Of a stretch of 64,000 nucleotides of DNA, positions 9,577-21,763 are shown one piece after another. The DNA comes from Arabidopsis thaliana. Lineage: Eukaryota; Streptophyta; Magnoliopsida; Brassicales; Brassicaceae. The notes below the pieces were generated by a model. It made no database searches, was not told the DNA's origin, and saw only the letters and a list, made by a program, of their open reading frames with translations. Every line of letters begins with the position of its first letter. The first letter of the stretch is position 1. The stretch is from NCBI RefSeq assembly GCF_000001735.4, contig NC_003070.9, positions 6,324,001-6,388,000 on the forward strand, in the 5' to 3' direction. The translations under genes and the position numbers were made by a program.

Positions 9577-12527
9577 CTTTTGTTTTCTCTTTTCTCTTTT
9601 CCTTCTTTTTTATTGTTTTCGAAATTATTCTTCTATTTATTTGGATGCGATATGTCATATATACGACCCAACTTGGGATAATATTTGTAATCTGTATACT
9701 TGTAATTTCGACGATATAAATTTATTGGTGACTTATAATTGTCATGTAAATATCTCAGTTGTCCTCTCCCTTTTCGCTTTGCTATTTCGTTTGCTTGGCA
9801 CCTTTTTCCTTTTCCTCTTATGTAATTGTCCTCTTAAGTTATGAAATGATCAGAAATAAAATTCAACAGAATTTTTTTATTTTGTTTCTGCAAATGAAGT
9901 TATAAATCATGGATGAATTAGCTCATATGTCAAAGTGTTGATGAGTGAATTGACGATGATGGGAAGAGAGAAATCAATTGTAAATTGTATATATTACCAA
10001 ATCTTCAATGAAATGTGATTAGTCTTTATAACAAAAAGAAATGAGCGTTACCAGTCGGTTTAAATATTGATTTTAGTTTATTAATTTTAGGGTCGAGAGT
10101 TCTTAGTCTGATTACAGACATGCATGTGCTTTTGATGTCTAGAGTTCCACTTCACTTTCCTACGTAAAGTGGGTTAAAAACGGCTTCGGCTATAGAATTA
10201 CTAAAAATGAAGATTAGTTTATAATATAAAACGATATGTTCTTGTTAAGGGATTATATTTCCATTCATATGTAATTTGCTTTTGGTTACTAAAAACATTT
10301 TCCTTTTTCAGCGAGAAAGGCATAGTTACATATACGATAAACTGGAAGAGGCAAGTTGCGCAAGGTTTGGTAACGAAGAGGAGTTATGGAACCAAAGAGA
10401 CTTTGTCGGTGTAAATTAACAAAAACACCCTTCACTTCTGTAGCTTTCCAAAGACAATGATGTGTGTCTCCCAAACCAAAAACAGAGACAAAATAGTAAA
10501 TTGTGATGCGAAGCCTATGGACGTGTTTTACAGACGAACAACCAATCTCTTGAGACTTCCTTCCTCTTTTGTGGTCTCTCTTATTATCCATATATGAATA
10601 TCTCTTATATATTTCATATTTTTTTCAAAAATAATTCTAATAGCGACGGTTCACTTCACAGGATCTTACGGATGTTGCCTATTCATAATCTTTATGATTG
10701 ATAGAACAATTCAGATATTTGTATGATCGTATATATAAAGAAAGTGAGGGTATAATAATACACTTTTGTCTTTCTGTTATTCTCTCTATACATGTTTCTT
10801 TATTTCTGATTTTTTTTTTTTATTATAATTTTTTTTATGACATTTTGGACACTAGCTAGTACTCATTCCATATGCATGGCAGGTCGTAGCCGAGGTTTAA
10901 GTTTTATCTTTGTAATGCAGGTATTACGTAATTTACCCGAGATTAGTATGGTGTAGATGGCTTATGATAAAATCCTTACAAAAATATTTCGAATATAATA
11001 TTAATACATGATAGATATGTTTATACATAGGTTCATGCAGGAATTAAACTTCTTAACAAAAGAAAAAAATTCCGAGAGCTAAAATGCAAACTTGTTAATA
11101 ACTACTTCAAGAGCCAAAAAATTAATAGAAAGAAAGACGAAAAAGATGCATGCATCTCATGGCATTCATAAGGACAGCTTGAAATGGACCATTCGTTGAA
11201 GGATGGTCAATGTGGGATTTCATGTTTACTTTCTCGTTGTTTATTGAAAAAGGCTCATTTTCATGATTAAATCTTACAGACTTTTGTGGTAGTTTCAATT
11301 CATAAAAGTTTTTAGTGTTGTCAAAATATATTAATAACTATCATATATAGATCGAATTTTATGATCCTAAAATCCAACAAAATACAAATCAGGGGTCACA
11401 TATACTATGGATTATTCCTCTTGTTTTTTTTAGGTACAAGCTACTGGTTTCTACACAACCATTTGTTTTGTCTTCTTATATATTCTATTGTATTTGCCTA
11501 TTTGGTGATCTAAAAGACTAAAACTATATCTTCTTTGTCTGCTTTAAGACCAAGTATCTATTTGTTTTTTTCCTCCACTGATAAGTATGTGCAATGGGCA
11601 TGAAAGCAAAATGTCAGAGAGTGTCTAACAACTATTATAATCGTTTATCATCTTAAACTATAGGGATATGTTTTGTCATATTTATTATAGTTTTAATATT
11701 TCCCAATGATTATTATATACAAAAATAGTTACAATCTCTAGTTGCCCATGACGCTTAAACGTAGCCTCTCAAGTCTCAACCACTTAATCTTAATTTTTCT
11801 GAACTAGTCAATGCTTCTGTTGCTATCTTAACATACATGAAACAGCATATTATGTTGAGGATGATCATATATATATTCATATTTTTATTAGATGCTGAAG
11901 AGGACAGAATTGGGGGTTTACAATAACAAGTGAAAATATTGGGGCCCCAAAATATTCCAAAAATAGATTTGGCGATCACATCATTCGGTGACAGAGAACA
12001 AAAACAGGGCTAAATTCAAGTATGCAAATTACACTGTGGGGACTACCCACCAATATTTTGTTATTAGTGGAATTACTATGGATCGGATTGGAGCTAACTG
12101 TTGAGTGTTGATACAAGTTGTTATCTTAGCTTTTTAAATCCCTTTCTCATTTTATAATCTTCGTTCACACTTTCAGGAACCTTACTCTTACCCTAATCTA
12201 TTAATTAAGTTTCATAAACTTATGCATACTATTCATACATAGTAGAGTTGCTATAAATATTCCCCATATTTTGAAGAAGAGTACAATTAAAGGTTATAAA
12301 TTTAGGATGAAACATTACTGTCAAGTTAACAAACATTATTAAAAAAATCGTAAGATTATTACGATCCGTATATTGACAAATGCTTACATAGAAAAACAAA
12401 TTTTTTTTTACAAAATTAAGTCCCAAATGAAACCATTGATCATTTGATTTGGGTTCATAGAGGGTGGAGAAAATAATTTCTTATTTAAAAAGCTAAAAAA
12501 TTAGATGCTAAGGAAAATATACTATTT
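9577..12527. other. 3-kb gene-poor intergenic region
   Basis: AT-rich DNA between BEE1 and the kinesin-14 3' end. Only the island at 10290-10590 stands out in composition (described separately). A T-rich tract lies at 10800-10840. No RNA gene or transposon termini were recognised. Confidence 0.5.
10312..10437 (+). other. Exon-like island of uncertain status
   Basis: A strong acceptor (cattttcctttttcag) at 10296-10311 is followed by an open stretch beginning RERHSYIYDKLEEA and ending ...QRDFVGVN-stop. It is more GC-rich and protein-like than its surroundings. No partner exon was found within 500 bp on the left. It may be a relic exon, part of a non-coding RNA, or chance. An opposite-strand 100-codon frame over 10289-10591 is equally unsupported. 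Confidence 0.25.
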
Positions 12528-15500
12528 TTAAGACCAACGTTTCGAATCTTTCGGTGACTTTAGAAAATTAGAAGCACTTCCCGTCTTCTTCATGCCTTGA
12601 GAACCTTGAGAAACAAGAAATTTATATACATCATTATGAGAACTAATAGTAACAAATAGCAAGTATAACAATCTATTCGACTTATAACCTAAACCTTATA
12701 AATTTTGATTTCTTACTCGGTGACAACAAGGCTGACGTAGCCTTTGCAATGTTTGTCGTCCTCATAGTGACTTGCTTGAGTTTATCAAGTGGTCGTGATG
12801 TTGTCGTATTACTCCTTGGAGTCACCGGTTTAGGTCTGCGATTTTCAGTCACCAATATATATGTTTCAGACAAAAACAAACCGTAAACTAGATCATATTG
12901 AAGCAAGAGAATGGAAAAAACGCTACTTGTCTGAAATCTTTAAAGGTTTTCTCCCTTCTGCTGCACAAGGAGCATCAGTGGATCCTTCTGTTTCATCATC
13001 ATACTCCGCATCAGTGGAAGAAGCTAAGGCCTCCCCGTCCGTGACAGAGTGTCGTGACTGTCTGGTATAATCGTGTTGGAATCTTGAGTCATCTTCTATA
13101 GACAACTGCGAATCTCCCGCTTCTGAGTTAAAGTCATCGGATTGTCCTAAGCTCTTTTTCTGCAGTCTCTGTGGGTAATTTATGTCCTTAAGCAAATGAA
13201 GCCGCTCTATCTCATCGTCTTTTCTCGCTATTGTGTCCTTAAGGGACCCTAACTGCAACGGTTCTTTAAGGTTTAGTGCAATATCGACCTAATGGTAGAT
13301 CTTCTTCATGAGATATTGTGAGAGTGTGTTTTAGTTTTTTTACCTGCTCCATTAATTCTCTAACGTCTCTACCATCTTTGCTGCTCTTAGCAGCTCCTAA
13401 CTCAACTCCAGAGACACGCTCTGCGAATTTCAAAGTACTCATTGACTCTGAATATGAAGTAATATCAGGATTCAGTTGAACAAACATTAGTGTCTTTGCT
13501 CGACCACCTGTGATGTTAAATCACACAGAGATAAGTTAGAAAATTTCGATCACGATTGAAAAAACAGAGCAGAAGATTTGGAGTTAACCTAGAGAGCTTT
13601 GGAGAAGCTGAGTTAGTTTGCTGTTCCTGTATGGTACATGAGAACTTTTTGAAGCAAGAGAGAATATCACATCTCCTAGAGCTGAGAGTGACTTGTTTAT
13701 ATGTTGTGCTTCTTTAAGTCTGTCTCCTGTAACTTCCGAGCGATCAACTCTCTCACTACCTGCTAGATCTACCAAATGTAGATTTCCATACAGCGCAGAA
13801 CCAGTCTTCAAGTCCTTGCCACGAACATGAACAGTGACAATGCTGCATTAGGAATCATCTATCCAAGTTATTTTTGTCTTTTCTCAAATACCCTAGGAGA
13901 CCTAACTATCTAGAGAATGATAAAAGAAAAACACATGTTTGTTTCAGAGATCAATATGAGCACCTGTGAGAGCGGCTACTTCTTTCGTTCAAGGCAGTGG
14001 AGCTAACAACTCGGTTTTGTAGCCCAATGCTCATTAATTCAAGAACATCCGAGGTGGATGTCACAGGATACATGCTTGCATCAGGTACAGCAAGACCGTT
14101 CTGTTGAGTTGTAGAGAGAATCCCTAGTGTGTGAAAGTCAAGGAAAACAACATAATGGAAACACAAACAGAAAGTTGGAGAACAGAGCCAAAATTCATAT
14201 GGAGGAACTAAATTTGAAAGGGCAAAAGAAAAAAAAGTAAGTAGAGCACAAAAAAGGATATTTCTTTTGAGAACTGTCACCAGAGAGTAAATCGCGCACT
14301 TGTTCATTGTATATCTCCACCATCTGCACCCCAACTTCATACGCTATGTTGCTTTTACGGGATTGAGAGATTCTGAAGAGGTCATTGAGAGCACGATAGT
14401 TTACTCCCCACTCTTCTTCGCTTGCTCCATCTGGACCAGTCTGGACAAAAACAATGATAATGGTATGAATGTAGTGGCATCATTTGTCTGGCCACTTAAT
14501 CGTGATATACTAGTGAATGAGTACCATTGTGTAAGTTTTCCCTGATCCTGTCTGACCATATGCAAAGATACATACATTGTACCCGTCAAGAACTGATCGA
14601 ATAAGAGGTTTTATATCTGAAAATACCTCAGCTGCAAGAATTAAAAGATACAATGACATAAGTATATTAATTTTTTTGATTAGTCCCAAGAACACACCAA
14701 TCCAACAAAAAGTATATTGAAGAAAAATTCCTCAGGCAAACAAAAGAACACCTTGAGTAGAGGCAGGACTGTAGACCTTATTGAACCTAAATTTTCGATG
14801 AGCATCCTTGCCAGGTTTTGTTGGATTGAGAACTACCAACTCCCCATGATCACCAATGTGTTCTACCACAGTTTTTGATGCACCTTGCCCACGCAAGAAA
14901 GGCCTCACTCGACAATACACTCTAATGTTTCCTGCAAGCCATAACTAGAGAACTTATAGGTTGCATAGAAGTTGAAACATCAATATGTTATGCATGATAC
15001 ACATTACTTACCTTTAAGCTCCTGAAGTTCATTGAAGAGCTTTTGGTTTTCAGTTAGGACTTCGTGATAGTTTGCGGCAGCATCTCCAAGTTCAAGCAAT
15101 TTCCTCCCTGAGGATCAGTATTTGTTGATAAACACCACCAAAATTTACAAAGTCACAAATATAACATACTTTGAGCTATTTATAAGAAGCATATGTCTGA
15201 ACTGACTTACCTAATTGACTAAACTCTACTGTATACTTATCTTGAACTTTTAGTATTTCTTGTTTGATAGACTTAGAATAGAACCTCAACTCCTGGAAAA
15301 TTGGCAGGTTTAGGTGACTATAGAAAAACACGATGACTGATTCTACTCAATGGCATATGTAAACATACTTGTAGCGCCTGGCACTGGAAACTGATAAAGC
15401 TTCTATAGGAAAGTTCTTTCTGACTCCAACTTCGATTCTTTAACTCTGATTTTTCTTCCATTTCTTTGGCTTTACTCTTCCAGTGGACGAGATTTTGTTC

Positions 15501-17259
15501 AAGCTCTCGGTTTTTCGCTTTAAGGCTTGTATTAACAGTCATTGTCTCTTTTTTAGATTGTTCAAGCTCTCGGTTTTTAGCTTCAAGGCTTGTATTAACA
15601 GTCATTGTCTCTTTTATAGCTTGTTCAAGCTCTCGGTTTTGAGCTTCAAGGCTTGTAGTGACGGTCATTGTCTCCTGTTTAAATTGTTCAAGCTCTCGAT
15701 TTTTACCTTCAATGCTTGTAGTGACAGTTATCGTCTCATCTTTATATTTTTGAAGCTCCTTCACCTTTTCCTCAAGATTCATTTTAACAGCATCTGCTTC
15801 TTTTCCCATCTTTTCAAGCTCCCTAACCCTTTCCTCAAGGGCTTTTCTTGCAACGCTTGCATCCTTTCTCATTTGTTCAAGCTCCTTAACCCTGTCCTCG
15901 ATACCAGCTGTAGCGCCTTTTGTTTTGCTTTCCATTTGTAAGCATTGTTGTTCATATGCTTTCTTGGTTGTCTCCAGTTCTCGCCTTAGAGTAGAAATTT
16001 CAAGATTATAATGACCATTTTCTTTCTCTATCCCAACCATATCCTCCTCTTTGTCTTTCTTCTTTTCTTCCAGCTTGGACTTTTCTGTCTATCATAGCCA
16101 TCTCAAGCAAATAAACATCTTACTATAATCAAGTTTATCCCCGCAAAACTTTCAGTAATTACATGATTAAAGTGGAAAGATGCAAAAAGCGTTACCTTTA
16201 TCCGTCGAAGTTGTCTTGTAGCAATCTGGTGAGATATAGCACATTAGTGAATTACAAGAAACAAAAAAATCTCAGGGCCTAAGTTCTTTACGATACCTCA
16301 TTTTCTTCACTAGTTCCTGAAGCTAAGGTTTCAAGAACTTTGATCCTTGACTGGTACTTCTCCTCACGAGCTTTAAACACACTGTTTTGCTGCAAAAAAG
16401 AGAACTCAGAATATAAAACATTTGAACACAATTTACTATTTCTCCGAAGAAACAAGAAATACCGTTCTTAGATGTTCAGATTGAGTTGAAATTCGTCGCT
16501 CGATTTCCTGCACGACTTTTCTCAGCAGACATGCTACACGCTGATCATTACAGATTAGATCAAAAGATGTCCCAAGCAGCATTTGAAAAATGTGTGCATG
16601 CATATTTGCTTTTACAAGCACGTAGCATCCATAAAAATCATGGTCAGGATTGTTAGAGACTCAAGTACCTGAGGGAGTTCACCATTCTTTCTCTCAATAG
16701 TTTCATCAAGAATTCCATTAACGATACTTAGAAGTGACTGTGTGGGAGCATTCTGCATTCAACAGAAGCATATATAGGGTATTATTATAAACAACTTTGA
16801 AAAATAAACTAGTATGACAAAGAAGAGAACCAGAGCCTAGGAAAAGCATATAAAAATTCATTGATAAGGTACACTTAAGCTTAAGCAGCAATACATCTAA
16901 ATTGTTTGATTTCATCAGTTCTGAAATCTTTGCGGCTTGGAGATCAAATCGCCCCTGTTTCATTTGGAAAGCCTCGTGGGACTTGTGTCCTCCATGGAGC
17001 ATTGATCCAGGGGATGATGGATCTGTGGTAGAAATAACTCATTACGTCATATTATAAAGAGACCTTTTCTAATAACATAATGCAGACAAATACATAAAAA
17101 TGTACCTAGAGCTGAAGAATTGGGCAGGGGACGTTGAAATCTGGAATCCGCCAGACCTTTATTATGCCTTTCACGTGGAGATGATGGAGAGAAGGGACTA
17201 CGGGGAGTTGAACCTCCATGAGAGCTGCCTGATTGATCAGTGAGAGAATTCATCATCAA
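12528..17259 (-). CDS. Kinesin-14 family (minus-end-directed) motor protein
   Basis: Microtubule motor with the catalytic domain after a long coiled coil, as in plant kinesin-14 (AT1G18410 by position). Exons in transcript order: 17106-17259, 16895-17022, 16669-16752, 16463-16540, 16297-16389, 16196-16225, 15369-16088, 15211-15292, 15012-15107, 14752-14931, 14525-14631, 14281-14440, 13964-14123, 13589-13842, 13344-13507, 12927-13252, 12717-12835 and 12528-12604. All junctions keep frame, giving about 1003 aa. The motor (residues ~490-830) has the neck start [12 protein letters not shown]-loop GQTGSGKT, switch I SSRSHS and switch II DLAGSER. The conserved tail [27 protein letters not shown] lies in exon 17. 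The coding frame of exon 16 runs into TAG exactly at its donor (GACAA|GTAG), so splicing there decides whether the tail is made. No calponin-homology domain is visible at the N-terminus, unlike close paralogues as I recall them. The true start may lie further upstream. Confidence 0.88.
15450..15890 (-). repeat. Seven tandem 63-bp units encoding three-heptad coiled-coil repeats
   Basis: Within the large coiled-coil exon, seven successive 21-residue units begin with V/N-R/K-E-L-E/Q-Q/K (starts at 15890, 15827, 15764, 15701, 15638, 15575 and 15512 on minus). Units 3-6 are nearly identical (RELEQ, then ETMTV, TSLEA), while the outer units are more diverged. Sixty-three nucleotides equals exactly three heptads, so copy-number change lengthens the stalk without breaking the heptad register. 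Confidence 0.85.
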
Positions 17260-18088
17260 TTCACCAAAGGCAAACTTATGGAAACACTTGATAAAGCCAC
17301 AAGTCCTTCATTCTCTATCAACAAGGCCTGAAAACACGATTGTTATATAAATCATCAAACCAAATCACATACAAAGAAGCTACAAAACATAAAGCCTAGA
17401 GGAAACTAATTGAAACCAGGGAATGCAACAACATGATCAAGTAAAACCATGCTAATGAAATGCAAGGATCATTCGGATCTACCTAGTAGCATTCTCAAAA
17501 TGCGAATTAAGAAGAAAATAGCAGAAGAGACGAACCTACCTGGAGAGGAACAGAAGATTGCTCTTTTGGTGCAACAAGAGAAGAACGGCATTGGGTTCAA
17601 CTAAGTCAAAAAAAAAAAACACAGTACAATTCACCATTCAGAATATCCGATCATGAAAAATAACCACAGGGGAAAGCAAGATCATCTCTCCAAACCTGGG
17701 AAAATCGCAAGGAGAAGACCAAGTCCTAACCTGCCAGAAGAAAACACAGAGACGTGGATTTGTCACGTCAATCAGACTTTTTCAGACTTTTTTTTTTTAA
17801 TTGATACCAAATTTTCCTTCTTTTTTTTCTTCGTCTCTGTAGCGCGAATGTAGGAAGAAGCGCGAGTATCTCTGCTTCTCCAGTCGTTTATACGGGTCGG
17901 GTCGGGTACGACCAGGCCGGGTTTTAATTTTGGAGTTTTCACTTTTAGCCCCTGTAATTTTTGTGTATTATGTATTGTTCGTAGTGTTTTTTGTTTATTG
18001 CAGATGTAGTACCTAACTTTGTTTCGAATTTATACTTTCTTTTTTTTTTGGTTAATAAGTAATATATGAAAATCAAATGGATTTCTCA
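17260..18088 (-). other. Kinesin-14 5' UTR and promoter
   Basis: On minus, an acceptor (gttttcag) places the start of the first coding exon at 17327, with 68 bases of 5' UTR before the chosen ATG. An upstream non-coding exon ends at a good donor (CCAG|GTAGGTTC) at 17540. A short upstream frame (MPFFSCCTKRAIF...) in the spliced leader would terminate before the main ATG. Bases 17860-18088 hold only GC-richer spacer and an AT-rich stretch. Confidence 0.5.
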
Positions 18089-18695
18089 TTATGGTAGTAC
18101 ATCAAAATCGAATGGATTTTCTTTGGTCTTCTTCTGTGCTTTGTATGGTAGTACACAGCAATTCCTCTGTAAAAGCTCAGAGCAACTATAGAATGTATCG
18201 CCAAGTTCCACGTCCTCTGAATCTTCATCTGATGCAACTAAATCTTGTCCCGAGGAACTTGAGGGAAGAGCTTTAGTTTGAATTTCCTCAGACTCACAGC
18301 TCTCAGCAGGATTGGTATTCAAGGTCAAATTATCTAACATCTGAACAGAGTCATCGTCAGCCTCAACTGACTCATGAAGGTTATCGGAAATGGGACAGGT
18401 TAATTCTTGTTCTGTAGCACTTTCAAAAGCATGTTCACGCTGAAATTCAGATTCCAACATTGCTTCTGATAACCCTGCAAAACAAACTCAAATATCTCAT
18501 GACATAAATTATTGACTGATTCATTACTCAAGATTAAATTTAACCAAGATGAGATATCTCTTGCTTGAGCTTGCGAATGGCTAGGCCTGCTTGCTCCTGT
18601 CCTCTTTTATCACGCTTCTCCTTTGCTTTTATAGCATCTGATCTTGCCGAATAATATTCTTTGGCAATCACATCGAATGGCCTTGGACCAGAGAC
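18089..18695 (-). pseudogene. Orphan C-terminal two-exon gene fragment
   Basis: Two minus-strand exons are joined in frame: 18545-18695 (acceptor actag, donor CTTG|GTTAAA) and 18089-18474 (acceptor tttgcag, stop at 18089). Together they read 178 codons, from VSGPRPFDVIAKEYYSARS through a charged helical stretch (KAKEKRDKRGQEQ) and an acidic Ser-rich tail to ENPFDFDVLP. Splice sites and frame are intact, but no upstream exon or start codon is found before ALMT3, which begins 630 bp away in the opposite direction. It looks like the 3' end of a larger gene left by partial duplication, or a small gene with an unrecognised first exon. I do not recognise the parent family. Confidence 0.5.
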
Positions 18696-19329
18696 CTAGT
18701 ATGATTTTTAAAATCAAGATATCACAGCAGAGAGAGACATCAAACCAGGAAAACAAGACCAATATGGTGTTGTAAAACTAATTTGACTGAAGTTTGCAAT
18801 TTCACATAATCATCATAAACAAATGAAGAAAAGTCCCACTTCTACCCAATGGGAAAGAAAATATATTGATAGCAGGTAGCCACAAACACTCCAAAAAATT
18901 GAACAAAATATCTTAATAAACTTCTGCCATAATGGATACGCTTAATGTAATCCCTTTTTCAGAAAAAAACAACACTTCATTAAACACTTCATAATTTTGA
19001 CCGGTATTTTTGGTTTATTAATGAAAATAAATTTTATTGAGATTATGGGTTGAAAAACAATCTGTAATTAGACACGAAAACGTGCTCTAAGACGTGCATA
19101 GCAATCATACCAGATTTGCATACCATTTCTTTGCAAAATTCGAAAACAGTTCCAAATTTGGGAATCTGGGTTTTTTCAGTTCATGATTCATCAGTCATGA
19201 CACCATCGTGTCTTTGATAGAAATCATAAACCACAAATGCACAATAAATAATAGAATCTCTCCCGAGTCTTTCCGTCTCTGTTTACACCTCTATCAATCT
19301 TCTGCAATCATCGGAATCAAGAACCAGAA
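18696..19329. other. Spacer and ALMT3 promoter
   Basis: AT-rich, with no coding signal beyond short chance frames. Presumed ALMT3 5' UTR precedes 19330. Confidence 0.5.
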
Positions 19330-21689
19330 ATGGCGGCACCAAAGCTGGAATCTTTCAGGCGGGGTAGCATGTTCGACGGATCTTTCAGGCGAGGTAGTAT
19401 GTTCGATGGTTCGTTTCGACAAAGCATGAGAGATAGGCTTATCCTACAGAGCAGAGGCTATTCCAATGTCAACGACGATGACAAAACTTCCGTCCGTTGC
19501 TGCTCCTACAGGTTATACATTACATACAATCTCTCCTTCTTTCCAGAACCTTCTATTGACCAAACCTTTTTGAAGCCATTTTATCTTAATATGATGCCTC
19601 TTGGAGTCCAATGTCAAGTAATCTCAAATGGTTAAGTCTTGAAATGCTATTGGTGTTGTTTGCAGCTACTTCTCTGACAAGATCACGGGGGTTGTGAAGA
19701 AATTAAAGGATGTTTTGGTTACGGCATGGGAGATGGGAACAGCTGACCCGAGGAAGATGATATTCTCGGCGAAGATGGGTTTGGCTCTGACACTTACCTC
19801 TATCCTCATCTTCTTTAAGATCCCAGGATTAGAGCTCAGCGGCCACTATCTCTGGGCAATTCTTACAGTAGTTGTTATCTTCGAGTTCAGTATAGGTATA
19901 TGCAACAGACTTTACACATCAAATTTGAGCATTCTAAAAACTTTAATACCTGACATGTGATCTTCTCTTGTTTTTTGTATAGGAGCCACCTTTAGCAAAG
20001 GATGTAACCGGGGACTAGGAACATTGTCCGCAGGAGGACTGGCGCTTGGCATGTCTTGGATATCGGAGATGACTGGAAATTGGGCAGATGTTTTTAATGC
20101 TGCTAGCATCTTTGTAGTAGGTATATATACGAAATCATGATGTGTGGTCTAAACTAAAGCTTCCACAATCTCATTCTGATTTCTGACAATATCGCATGCC
20201 TGCTCTTGTATCAGCCTTTTTTGCGACTTATGCAAAGCTATATCCAACGATGAAGCCTTACGAGTACGGATTCCGGGTGTTCTTGCTGACCTATTGCTAC
20301 GTAATAGTGTCAGGATACAAAACAGGGGAATTCATGGAAACAGCTGTTTCAAGGTTCCTTCTGATAGCTCTTGGTGCCAGTGTTGGCCTCATAGTGAATA
20401 CTTGCATTTATCCCATATGGGCTGGGGAAGATCTCCATAACTTGGTCGCCAAGAACTTTGTGAACGTAGCGACTTCTCTGGAAGGTTTATTATTAACTCT
20501 CTCCCTGAATTTGAGTTTCTGGTTGAAAAGCTTCTTAGTCTGTTTCCAATCCATGGAAAATGTTCCTTTGTGCAGGTTGTGTGAACGGATATCTTGAGTG
20601 CGTAGCATATGATACAATCCCATCTAGGATTCTGGTCTATGAAGCTGTCGCGGAAGATCCAGTGTACAGTGGTTACAGATCAGCCGTTCAATCTACAAGC
20701 CAAGAAGACACCCTGGTAAGATTCTTTTAACACATAAGAACAGCAACAACATTATCAAAAGACCAGCTTACTTGAGATCCTCACATCTTTTTCTTGTTGT
20801 TGGTGTGATTGTGAAGATGAGTTTTGCATCATGGGAGCCACCACACGGACCGTACAAATCCTTTAGATACCCATGGGCACTGTATGTGAAAGTAGGTGGT
20901 GCATTGAGGCATTGTGCTATCATGGTCATGGCGTTACATGGCTGCATTCTCTCAGAGATCCAGGTACTTTCCAATCTTTAAGTCAGAAACATTCTATAAT
21001 CTTCAGATCTTAAGAGAGATTTGAGACAAGAGTATGCAAAGTAATTGCAGGCTGCAGAGGATAGAAGACGAGAATTTCGTAATGAGCTTCAAAGAGTGGG
21101 AATCGAAGGAGCAAAAGTACTAAGATACATTGGGGAAAGCCTGAAGAAGATGGAGAAGCTAAACCCTATAGAAGACATACTCTACGAGATTCACCAAGCA
21201 GCAGAAGAACTACAGAGCAAAATCGACAAGAAATCATACCTTCTCGTGAACGCCAAGAATTGGGAAATCGGGAACCGGCCTAGGGTTAGGGATTTGACTG
21301 ATGAACAAAAAATCTCGAATCTCGACTCTGATCTAAGTCGGATCTTGGCTCATAAATCTCAGAGTGAAGCCACTCTTCGTCCACCGAAGAATTGGGATGA
21401 TGTTACAACTGCAGCTAACTTGAGTTCGGCGACGATGCTTCCTTACCTGCAATCAAGGACGATGATACATAAACAGCCGTCGTGGCCTAGCCGGATCTCT
21501 ATTACGCCGGGAAGTATGTTACAGCCACCACTGGGAGAGCCGGGAAAAATGTACGAGAGCGCGAGTAATCTTTCTCTAGCTACGTTCGCTTCGCTACTGA
21601 TCGAATTCGTCGCGAGGCTTGAGAATCTCGTGAATGCGTACGATGAGCTCAGTGTCAAAGCTAATTTCAAAGAAGCTGTCTCTGAGTGA
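19330..21689 (+). CDS. ALMT3: Aluminium-activated malate transporter family anion channel
   Basis: Anion channel of the ALMT family (AT1G18420 by position), in the clade that includes tonoplast ALMTs transporting malate and other organic anions. Exons 19330-19511, 19666-19895, 19983-20120, 20215-20484, 20576-20715, 20817-20963 and 21051-21689 give 581 aa. An N-terminal tail of ~75 residues carries a duplicated RRGSMFDG element. About six TM helices follow in the FUSC-like/ALMT block ([72 protein letters not shown]). The family WEP motif is at [10 protein letters not shown], and the long cytosolic C-terminal domain is helical. Membrane location (vacuole versus plasma membrane) is inferred from clade only. 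Confidence 0.92.
19351..19410 (+). repeat. Tandem 30-bp coding repeat in the ALMT3 N-terminus
   Basis: Two adjacent 30-bp units (19351-19380 and 19381-19410) encode [10 protein letters not shown] twice, followed by a degenerate third start (SFRQSM). Each unit contains RRGS, a classic basophilic kinase consensus. Confidence 0.85.
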
Positions 21690-21763
21690 AAAAGAGGACG
21701 ACAAGTGTATGCTTTGTATTTGTCGAATTAAATAATTATTATATTGAATTGTGTATCAACAAG

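Noticed and set aside
10289..10591. 100-codon minus-strand frame in the BEE1-kinesin gap
   Set aside because: No start context, splice partner or recognised domain; the plus-strand exon-like reading of the same island is at least as good.
15483..15941. 152-codon plus-strand frame opposite the kinesin-14 coiled-coil exon
   Set aside because: It mirrors the 63-bp repeats of the real minus-strand gene (repetitive [15 protein letters not shown] pattern) and has no splice or promoter context.
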